Shown: positions 7,680 through 13,748 of the stretch, piece after piece
Layout: every line of letters starts with the position of its first letter
How positions within the stretch are numbered: position 1 is the stretch's first letter
Origin: Bacillota bacterium
GTDB taxonomy: Bacteria; Bacillota; Clostridia; Christensenellales; Aristaeellaceae
Reading direction: 5' to 3'
Length of the DNA stretch: 23,408 nt
Assembly: GCA_023395615.1 (NCBI GenBank)
Contig: JAEWYP010000005.1
Span: forward strand, 1 to 23,408
The notes under the pieces: generated by a model
Told to the model about the DNA's origin: nothing
Databases searched by the model: none
What the model saw: only the letters and a program-made list of their open reading frames with translations
Made by a program: the position numbers and the translations under genes

Positions 7680-9584
7680 TTGAAATGTCCATCATGCGGA
7701 AAATGGAACCCGGCATCCATGCCCCACTGCAAGTTTTGCGGCGCGTCACTGGAACCGGATGACGGCTTTTTTTCCGCCTCCGTTCCCACATGGCAAAACC
7801 AGCTCAAAGATAATCCGGGAGAATTTGTCGTCGTAGACGATACCGGCGACGCGGAAAAAACCTCCGATTACCGCGACGCTCTGGCGGATGAAATGGTCAG
7901 CCTGCGAAAGCGCAAGCGGGAAGGCGAGAAGCGGCAAAAAGAGCTGCGCGCCGAATCCGCCGCGCGGGGATATGCTCCCTCCGGTCGAACGGTTCGCACC
8001 ACAAGCAACCGTAACACCTTCTTCTCTTCCATGCCGGATAACCCGGACGCTACGCTTCGCCCTGTTGACCCGGAACTGGTGGAAACGGACGAAGCGCCAG
8101 GCCCGCGCCCTACCTTTACAAGTTCCTTCCGCAGTACCCGCCAGCAGGTGAACCGCACGCGCGAGCGCGGTTCCTATCCGTTTGACAGCTCCCGCCGCGC
8201 CCCGGCGCTTGGTGAATCCAACGAGGAACAGCCGGTATACGACGGTTATCAGGACACAAGCGAATATATCCCCGAGTATCAGCGAACCGATGAGTATGAA
8301 CGCCGAATGGGCGCCACAGGAAACACACATGCCCGCCCGCATCGGCGGGTTGGCGTGCGTCGACTTCTGTTTACGTTGTTGATCGTTTCCTCCGTGCTGC
8401 TGGCCATCTGGCTGGGAGGCACGGTGGTGCTGCCTATGATTAACGCCAGTCAAACCAGCGCAAACGCCGAAGCAACCGTGACCCCTACCATTCGGGACGA
8501 TCTTGCGGCCCACACCATTACAATCCCCGGAAAGGATGGGGAACGCATTTCCATCCGGGAACTCCGCACATCCGCCATCGTAACAGGCGGCGTTGCCACC
8601 TTCGACATTCCGGATCATATCTGGTATGACGATTACCAGGATTTCGTACAGGATTCCATGAACGTTACGCTGACCCCGTACCTGATTACCGATACCGGCA
8701 AGCAAACCCCGCTGCCCGTGATCACCTATGATATCGATATTCCGCTTTCTCCGATCGATCTGGTCACGCCGGATAATCCCTACAAGGTCGTCAGCACCGC
8801 GATGTATACCATCGTGTTCTATGTAAACGAAGGCAGTACCGTAAACATAAACGGCACAGACTATTCGGACCTTGTTAATACGGAAGGCGGCAAGGTAAGC
8901 TATAACGCCACCGTGCAGCCTGTTGGGGAAAACGTGTTCAACATCAGCGTTCGCAGCCAGTATTGCCGGGAAAACTCCATTACCGTCACCCTGTACCGCG
9001 AGAAACAGGAAATCCCGTTGGACCTTTCCTCCGATATCGACAGCCGCAGCAACAACAGCGTGATGACCGTCCGGGCCACAACCTTGCCCGGCGCGGTGGT
9101 GAACGTGCTTTCCCCATTCAGCGATCTGGACATCACGAACACCGATAAAGACGGTTCCTTTACCTTCAAAGCGTTGTTTGACAAAATCGGGGACAACACC
9201 ATCATTATCACGGCTGATTATCCCGGTAAGAAACAGACACGCGTGGAATATACGGTTTATTACGTACCCTCCATCGACGTATATAGCCGCAAAGCGTGGG
9301 ACATTGTCACACAATATAACGATTTGATGAGCAATATCGATCTGCGGAAATCGAAAAATCAAATCTACATCTGCATCGGAACCATCAAGTCCATCGAAAC
9401 AACCAAACCTCAGCGCGCCTATTTAGAATGCACAACCAAAGACGGTACGGTGACTGTATACATCGAAAACTCCACACAGACCAACTGGAACGAAGGGCAG
9501 GCTTATCGCCTGTATGCCGACGCGTATGGAATGTACAATAGCGTTCCCTGGCTGATTGCCCGATATACCTACAACCCAAAATAA
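7680..9584 (+). CDS. Zinc-ribbon, single-pass membrane protein with Ig-like outer domains
   Basis: A 634-residue protein. Residues 3-20 form a zinc ribbon (CPSC at 3-6, CKFC at 17-20). A long, charged, low-complexity cytoplasmic region (about 30-220) follows, then a basic stop (RPHRRVGVRR) and one membrane helix at about 229-251. The outer part has beta-rich Ig/carboxypeptidase-regulatory-like repeats (VFNISVRSQYCRENSITVTLYRE; TLPGAVVNVLSPFSDLDITN) and ends in a small beta domain (about 550-634) that could be an OB-like fold. The start is TTG at 7680, fixed by GGAAGGAGGG 8 bases upstream and by the first cysteine at residue 3. The topology suggests a cell-envelope sensor or scaffold; the function is unknown. 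Confidence 0.82.
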   Translation: MKCPSCGKWNPASMPHCKFCGASLEPDDGFFSASVPTWQNQLKDNPGEFVVVDDTGDAEKTSDYRDALADEMVSLRKRKREGEKRQKELRAESAARGYAPSGRTVRTTSNRNTFFSSMPDNPDATLRPVDPELVETDEAPGPRPTFTSSFRSTRQQVNRTRERGSYPFDSSRRAPALGESNEEQPVYDGYQDTSEYIPEYQRTDEYERRMGATGNTHARPHRRVGVRRLLFTLLIVSSVLLAIWLGGTVVLPMINASQTSANAEATVTPTIRDDLAAHTITIPGKDGERISIRELRTSAIVTGGVATFDIPDHIWYDDYQDFVQDSMNVTLTPYLITDTGKQTPLPVITYDIDIPLSPIDLVTPDNPYKVVSTAMYTIVFYVNEGSTVNINGTDYSDLVNTEGGKVSYNATVQPVGENVFNISVRSQYCRENSITVTLYREKQEIPLDLSSDIDSRSNNSVMTVRATTLPGAVVNVLSPFSDLDITNTDKDGSFTFKALFDKIGDNTIIITADYPGKKQTRVEYTVYYVPSIDVYSRKAWDIVTQYNDLMSNIDLRKSKNQIYICIGTIKSIETTKPQRAYLECTTKDGTVTVYIENSTQTNWNEGQAYRLYADAYGMYNSVPWLIARYTYNPK

Positions 9585-9589
9585 GCGAT

Positions 9590-9623
9590 TACGAAAGGCG
9601 CCTGCATGCAGGCGCCTTTCGTA
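9590..9623. terminator. Bidirectional terminator, perfect 34-bp palindrome
   Basis: TACGAAAGGCGCCTGCA (9590-9606) is exactly mirrored by TGCAGGCGCCTTTCGTA (9607-9623). It sits between the convergent zinc-ribbon protein and yraN genes. The CTTTCGTATTT side gives a weak U tail on the plus strand; the reverse reads similarly within the stem, so it can serve both. Confidence 0.72.
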
Positions 9624-9669
9624 TTTAAGAGATATCGGCCGGTCTTTCACTGTGGCTATATTATTTGCG

Positions 9670-10026
9670 TTAGTATCCCTTCGCCTCAAAAGCATTGATG
9701 ATATGCTGTACGCCGTCTTTCGTCAGTTCGATCACATCAAACCGCGCGGTGCAGTCGCAAGCGTACTGCGACAGGTATTGTCGTGCTGTTTTCACCAGTT
9801 TGGCCTGTTTGCGTTGTCCGACTGCCGCCAGCCCCATGCCGGCGTCCGCGTTGGCGCGGGCTTTGACTTCCACAAACACCAGCGTATCCCCATCCCGCAT
9901 CACAAGATCAATTTCGCCAAAAGGGGAACGGTACCGCTTTTGCAGCAGCACCATTCCCCTGTTTTGCAGATAGAGCGCCGCGCGGCTTTCGCCGTCCAGC
10001 CCCTTTTGATAGGTAGTGTCAGGCAT
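9670..10026 (-). CDS. yraN: YraN family endonuclease-like protein (UPF0102)
   Basis: A 118-residue protein with the restriction-endonuclease-like (PD-(D/E)XK) core of the YraN family: GEIDLV (Glu38, Asp40) followed by FVEVKAR (Glu53, Lys55). Its length equals the family norm. The family is widespread and presumed to act on DNA or RNA, but its substrate is not established. The ATG at 10026 lies inside the end of glyA, an 8-bp overlap, so translation is probably coupled to the upstream gene. Confidence 0.92.
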   Translation of the reverse strand: MPDTTYQKGLDGESRAALYLQNRGMVLLQKRYRSPFGEIDLVMRDGDTLVFVEVKARANADAGMGLAAVGQRKQAKLVKTARQYLSQYACDCTARFDVIELTKDGVQHIINAFEAKGY

Positions 10027-11269
10027 TGGGAAAATTCTCGTACAGGGGGAAGCGTTTCATCATTTCCTGCACGTCCGCCTTCACGGAGGCGCAGGCGCTT
10101 TCGCCGCCGTCCGCAATACGGCGGATAAAGCCCGCGATGGCCACCATATCGCTTTCCACCATGCCGCGGGTTGTCACCGCCGGAGTGCCGACCCGCACGC
10201 CGCTGGCTACCGTGGGGCTCAGCTTTTCGCCGGGAATCGTATTTTTATTCACGGTAATATTGCACAGGCCCAGCGTCTCTTCCATTTCCTTGCCCGTGCG
10301 GCCGGTGCCTGTAAGATCCAGCAAAAGCAGATGGTTATCGGTTCCGTCGCTGACCATCCGAATGCCGTCCGCGCGGAAAGCGTTCTCCAGCGCTTTGGCG
10401 TTTTTAATAATCTGTTGCTGATAGGTTTTAAACGAAGGCTGCAGCGCTTCGTGAAAGCACACGGCTTTCGCGGCGATCACATGCATCAGCGGCCCGCCCT
10501 GTGTGCCGGGGAAAATTGCCTTGTCGATCGCTTTCGCGTATTGCTCTTTGCAAAGGATCATCCCGCCGCGCGGTCCGCGCAGGGTTTTGTGCGTCGTGGT
10601 GGTCACAAAATCGGCGTAAGGCACAGGGCTTTCGTGAAGGCCGGCGGCGATCAAGCCCGCGATGTGCGCCATATCCACCATCATCAGAGCGTTTACTTCG
10701 TCGCAGATTTCGCGGATTCGTTTAAAATCAATCGCGCGCGGATAGGCGGAAGCGCCCGCTACGATCATTTTCGGCTTGTGTTCTTTGGCGAGTTTTTCCA
10801 GCTCGTCGTAATCAATGCGTCCGGTCTGCTCGTCTACCCCATAAGGGATAAAGTTGAAATATTTACCGCTGATATTCACCTTGCTGCCGTGCGTCAGGTG
10901 CCCGCCATGGGAAAGGTTCATCCCCAGCACCGTATCGCCGGGAGTCAACATCGCAAAGTAAACGGCGGTATTCGCCTGCGCGCCGCTGTGGGGCTGCACA
11001 TTCACATGCTCGCAGCCAAAAATCTGCTTTGCTCTGTCCCGCGCCAGATTTTCCGCAACATCCACATACTGGCATCCGCCGTAGTAACGATGCGCGGGGT
11101 ATCCTTCGGCGTATTTATTGGTCAGGGGAGAACCCATTGCTTCCATAACAGCGGGGCTAACAAAGTTTTCCGACGCGATCAGTTCAATGTGCGCGCGCTG
11201 GCGTTCCACCTCCGCGTTGATCGCCTGAAACAGCTCAGGGTCGGACGCCATGACATTTGCATAATTCAA
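10019..11269 (-). CDS. glyA: Serine hydroxymethyltransferase
   Basis: A 416-residue PLP enzyme that interconverts serine and glycine with tetrahydrofolate, supplying one-carbon units. IELIASENFVS, KYAEGYPAHRYYGG, VQPHSGAQAN, the VDMAHIAGL segment and the PLP-lysine motif TTTTHKTLRGPRGG (Lys228) are all intact and the length is normal for the family. The start is TTG at 11269, chosen because GGGGGAG lies 6 bases upstream and the N-terminus then matches the family; ATG in frame 18 bases later is an alternative. The SRP RNA gene lies about 40 bp upstream on the same strand, and yraN overlaps the 3' end. Confidence 0.97.
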   Translation of the reverse strand: MNYANVMASDPELFQAINAEVERQRAHIELIASENFVSPAVMEAMGSPLTNKYAEGYPAHRYYGGCQYVDVAENLARDRAKQIFGCEHVNVQPHSGAQANTAVYFAMLTPGDTVLGMNLSHGGHLTHGSKVNISGKYFNFIPYGVDEQTGRIDYDELEKLAKEHKPKMIVAGASAYPRAIDFKRIREICDEVNALMMVDMAHIAGLIAAGLHESPVPYADFVTTTTHKTLRGPRGGMILCKEQYAKAIDKAIFPGTQGGPLMHVIAAKAVCFHEALQPSFKTYQQQIIKNAKALENAFRADGIRMVSDGTDNHLLLLDLTGTGRTGKEMEETLGLCNITVNKNTIPGEKLSPTVASGVRVGTPAVTTRGMVESDMVAIAGFIRRIADGGESACASVKADVQEMMKRFPLYENFPNA

Positions 11270-11305
11270 GTGAATCTCCCCCTATCCGTTGATTTCCAGA
11301 TATTG

Positions 11306-11437
11306 AAAAACCGCGTGCACTCAAGCCGAGCGCCCCCGCAGCACATTCCATTCGGCGCTTACTGCTGCTACCTTCCGGTCCTGACAGGGTTCACACCATG
11401 AAATCGCACGGGACTCAGCCATCATTATGCACACGGC
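11306..11437 (-). ncRNA. ffs: Signal recognition particle RNA (small bacterial type)
   Basis: On the minus strand the universally conserved SRP helix 8 region is visible: GTGAACC, GTCAGG, CCGGAAGG and GTAGCAGCAG in the correct order. Flanking segments pair back as a long rod: GGCTGAG with CTCGGCT, ATTTCAT with ATGGAAT, GGTG with CGCC. A 9-bp closing helix (11436-11428 with 11319-11311, one G-T pair) is followed at once by TTTTT (11310-11306), so the end stem may also serve as terminator. There is no Alu domain, so this is the 4.5S-like class. It binds Ffh and directs nascent membrane and secreted proteins to FtsY. End positions come from the promoter and the T run and may be off by a few bases. 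Confidence 0.93.
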
Positions 11438-11443
11438 CTGATT

Positions 11444-11472
11444 ATTATATAATGCCTCGGATAAAAATGCAA
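11444..11472 (-). promoter_or_regulatory. Promoter of the SRP RNA gene
   Basis: On the minus strand TTGCAT (11472-11467), a 17-bp spacer and a perfect TATAAT (11449-11444). The predicted start near 11437 is exactly where the closing helix of the RNA begins, which supports both calls. Confidence 0.8.
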
Positions 11473-11501
11473 CGGTTTTACCGTGTTCTTTCAAAACCGT
11501 T
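11471..11501. repeat. Inverted repeat between divergent SRP RNA and trmO promoters
   Basis: AACGGTTTT (11471-11479) and AAAACCGTT (11493-11501) form a perfect 9-bp inverted repeat with a 13-bp centre, starting at the edge of the SRP RNA -35 box. It could be a protein-binding site or a leftover hairpin. The rest of 11502-11615 shows no further structure that I can support. Confidence 0.4.
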
Positions 11502-11618
11502 CGGCAATCCGAATCAGCGCTTTAACAGGTTCCCAGCACTTCGATTTGGGTATTGCGATCCCCATTGCCAGCTTTTCTCCGTGGCCGCTTCTTGTTGTTC
11601 TATTGGATTGGCTGTGTA

Positions 11619-11648
11619 TTTACATGGGTCGTTCCGGCACGGTATAAT
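11619..11648 (+). promoter_or_regulatory. Promoter of trmO
   Basis: TTTACA (11619-11624), an 18-bp spacer and TATAAT (11643-11648), predicted start near 11655. The short leader contains AAGGAGG before the ATG at 11674. It also shows that the open frame upstream of 11674 is not translated. Confidence 0.7.
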
Positions 11649-11673
11649 AAAAACCTGTCAAGGAGGCGTTATC

Positions 11674-12381
11674 ATGCGCGAAGAGGCTGAGTATTCCCTG
11701 CGGGTCATTGCCCGAATCCATAATGCTTTCCCCACCAAATTCGGGTTGCCGCGGCAAAGCGGTATGATTGACACACTTCTTTCCGATATTGTATTTGAGC
11801 CTGAGTATCGCGTTGCCGCCGCGTTTCGCGGGCTGGAAGGGTACAGCCATCTCTGGCTCCTGTGGGGGTTTTCCGAAGCGCGGCGTGAACATTGGTCGCC
11901 GACCGTTCGTCCGCCGCGCCTGGGAGGCAATGAAAAAATGGGGGTCTTTGCAACGCGCTCCCCTTTCCGGCCCAACCCGATCGGACTTTCCTGTGTACAG
12001 CTATTAGAAATAAAGCTGGATACGCCCGACGGCCCCCTGCTGCGCGTAGCCGGAGCCGACCTGATGGATGGCACTCCGCTGTTTGATGTGAAGCCCTATC
12101 TCCCTTATGCAGACTGCCGGCCCGATGCCCGTGGCGGTTTTACGGAAAATACCGGTTTACCCGCGTTATCCGTCGTTTTCTCCATTGAGCTTGAAGAGCG
12201 GATACCGGCTCCACATCGCGCGGCGCTGCGTTCCGTGCTGGCCGGAGATCCCCGGCCGGCCTATCAGAACGACCCGGATCGGATTTACGGGTTTGAATAT
12301 GCCGGGTTCGACGTTCGTTTCCGTGTAGCGGAGGACACGTTGACTGTAGTAGACGTCGTACGTCTTGACACAAAAATATAA
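11674..12381 (+). CDS. trmO: tRNA (N6-threonylcarbamoyladenosine(37)-N6)-methyltransferase TrmO
   Basis: A 235-residue enzyme that uses S-adenosylmethionine to methylate t6A37 of threonine tRNA, fine-tuning decoding. The signature GVFATRSPFRPNPIGLS (90-106) and the DVKPYLPYAD segment place it in the TsaA/YaeB beta-barrel methyltransferase family, and the C-terminal region (YQNDPDRIYGFEYAGFDVRF) matches the accessory domain; the length is normal. The frame is open back to 11398, across the SRP RNA gene, but AAGGAGG 8 bases before the ATG at 11674 and the family N-terminus (IARIHNAFPTKFG) fix the start. It is a single-gene unit with its own promoter and terminator. Confidence 0.93.
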   Translation: MREEAEYSLRVIARIHNAFPTKFGLPRQSGMIDTLLSDIVFEPEYRVAAAFRGLEGYSHLWLLWGFSEARREHWSPTVRPPRLGGNEKMGVFATRSPFRPNPIGLSCVQLLEIKLDTPDGPLLRVAGADLMDGTPLFDVKPYLPYADCRPDARGGFTENTGLPALSVVFSIELEERIPAPHRAALRSVLAGDPRPAYQNDPDRIYGFEYAGFDVRFRVAEDTLTVVDVVRLDTKI

Positions 12382-12446
12382 GGTACCCCCCTGAGAGAAT
12401 GAAGTTCTGGTTTTTCGGAAATATCCATATATCCCTGCATCACCCA

Positions 12447-12475
12447 CTCCGACGGTTTTTGTCGGAGCTTTTTCA
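12447..12475 (+). terminator. Intrinsic terminator after trmO
   Basis: CTCCGAC (12447-12453) and GTCGGAG (12461-12467) form a 7-bp stem with loop GGTTTTT, followed by CTTTTTC. It lies about 65 bp past the trmO stop. Confidence 0.8.
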
Positions 12476-12540
12476 TGTACTTTCATAAATATTTTACATT
12501 TGTTACGGTCCGCAAACCCTTTTAATTAAAATGCTGTTAC

Positions 12541-12569
12541 TTGCAACCAATTTTAACCCCCCGTATCAT
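12541..12569 (+). promoter_or_regulatory. Promoter of the serine hydrolase gene
   Basis: TTGCAA (12541-12546), a 17-bp spacer and TATCAT (12564-12569), predicted start near 12576, about 35 nt before the ATG. The -10 hexamer forms part of the left arm of the dyad described next. Confidence 0.65.
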
Positions 12570-12595
12570 GGTATGTATTCCAACATTCCATGATA
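12564..12595 (+). promoter_or_regulatory. Operator-like dyad overlapping promoter and leader of the serine hydrolase gene
   Basis: TATCATGG (12564-12571) and CCATGATA (12588-12595) are perfect inverted arms. Inside them ATGT (12573-12576) and ACAT (12583-12586) continue the symmetry after one mismatch. The left arm contains the -10 box and the right arm touches the ribosome binding site (AAAGGAG, 12596-12602). This is the placement expected for a repressor operator; an RNA hairpin is less likely because transcription should start inside the dyad. Confidence 0.5.
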
Positions 12596-12610
12596 AAGGA
12601 GCGTACTGCT

Positions 12611-13597
12611 ATGAACAAACAGACAGTATCGGAGCTTGAAAATCTGATTCGGCGTGATTACGACAATCTTACAGGGATCAGCGTTTTGAAGAACAACATG
12701 GTCAAGTACGAACACTACTTTCTCGGAAGTTCGCAGGATGATGCGTTTCATGTTTTTTCAGTCACCAAGAGCATCGTTTCCCTATTGATCGGCATCGCGA
12801 TTGATCAGGGGCTGATTCAAAGCATCGATCAGAACGTTCTAACATTCTTCCCCGATTATCCCGTAAAGCGCGGCGAAAAAACCATCCAAACCATCACCCT
12901 GCGGCATCTGTTAACCATGACAGCCCCGTACAAGTATAAGTCGGCACCCTATACGAAGTATTTTTCCAGCGACGACTGGGTTCGGGCGTCGCTGGACTTG
13001 CTTGGGGGAAAAGGGACCGTCGGAGACTTCCGGTACGCGCCGCTCATCGGGCCGGATATCCTGTCGGGAATCATCTCTGGCTCGACAGGGCGGTCCATGT
13101 TGGACTTTGCCCGGGAGTATCTGTTTGCCCCGCTGGAAATCGACGTAACGGAGAAGGTGGTTTTCCATACGAAAGAAGAGCAGCTGGACATCATGAAGCA
13201 TTATCGCTCTCACGGATGGGTGGCCGATCCTCAGGGTAACAACACGGCAGGCTGGGGACTTTTCCTGACGCTATCGGATATGGAGAAAATCGGGCAACTC
13301 TATCTTAACCATGGGGTATGGAACGGCAAACGGATTGTTTCTGAAGCATGGATACACGAAAGCACCTCCGTTCACAGTCATTGGGGCCAGTATGCCTACG
13401 GTTATCTCTGGTGGATTATCAGCGAAGACCCGCGCTGTTTCGCCGCTCTGGGGGATGGCGGGAACACCATCTATGTCAATACAGGGAAAAAGCTGGTTGT
13501 TGCGATTGCCTCGCGGTTAAAACCGTCCGCTAAAGACCGAATCGAGTTCATCAGGTCATGGATCGAGCCTATGCTGGATCGGGGCGAGTTTGACTGA
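12611..13597 (+). CDS. Serine hydrolase, beta-lactamase (class C/penicillin-binding) fold
   Basis: A 328-residue protein of the beta-lactamase-related family. The catalytic SxxK motif is SVTK (Ser50-Lys53) in FHVFSVTKSIVSLLIG. The second motif region appears as RYAPLIGPDILSGII, where Tyr-Ala-Pro stands in place of the usual Tyr-x-Asn. A GDGG segment (in ALGDGGNTIYV) takes the position of the third motif. There is no signal peptide or membrane helix, so it is probably cytoplasmic, and an esterase or peptidase role is more likely than antibiotic resistance (inference). The ATG at 12611 is preceded by AAAGGAG at 8 bases. It is monocistronic, with a promoter overlaid by an inverted repeat that suggests repression. 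Confidence 0.85.
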   Translation: MNKQTVSELENLIRRDYDNLTGISVLKNNMVKYEHYFLGSSQDDAFHVFSVTKSIVSLLIGIAIDQGLIQSIDQNVLTFFPDYPVKRGEKTIQTITLRHLLTMTAPYKYKSAPYTKYFSSDDWVRASLDLLGGKGTVGDFRYAPLIGPDILSGIISGSTGRSMLDFAREYLFAPLEIDVTEKVVFHTKEEQLDIMKHYRSHGWVADPQGNNTAGWGLFLTLSDMEKIGQLYLNHGVWNGKRIVSEAWIHESTSVHSHWGQYAYGYLWWIISEDPRCFAALGDGGNTIYVNTGKKLVVAIASRLKPSAKDRIEFIRSWIEPMLDRGEFD

Positions 13598-13683
13598 TTG
13601 CCCTGCTCGGGCAGTCGCAGTAAGCCTTTCCGGAGTCCGGACTACATATACATTCCAGCGTAAGAAGCTCTTTCAATACGGAC

Positions 13684-13712
13684 TTGTGTTTTATTCTCAA
13701 ATCGGGTATAGT
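13684..13712 (+). promoter_or_regulatory. Promoter of the leucine-rich-repeat protein gene
   Basis: TTGTGT (13684-13689), a 17-bp spacer and TATAGT (13707-13712), predicted start near 13719. This places the true start codon at 13749 and makes the longer upstream frame untranslated. Confidence 0.65.
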
Positions 13713-13748
13713 AAGAGCAAAGACAACCAAATATTGGGAGGGATTACC

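Noticed and set aside
7746..9362. 538-residue minus-strand open frame
   Set aside because: Antisense shadow of the zinc-ribbon membrane protein; no ribosome binding site or family resemblance.
10016..11401. 461-residue plus-strand open frame
   Set aside because: It is the antisense shadow of glyA; the protein has no recognisable domain and the sense strand is fully explained.
11398..11673. N-terminal extension of the trmO reading frame
   Set aside because: It runs across the SRP RNA gene and the trmO promoter, and lies before a strong ribosome binding site at 11661-11667.
13590..13748. 53-codon extension upstream of the LRR protein
   Set aside because: It overlaps the end of the hydrolase gene and the LRR promoter, and would hide the signal peptide that begins at 13749.
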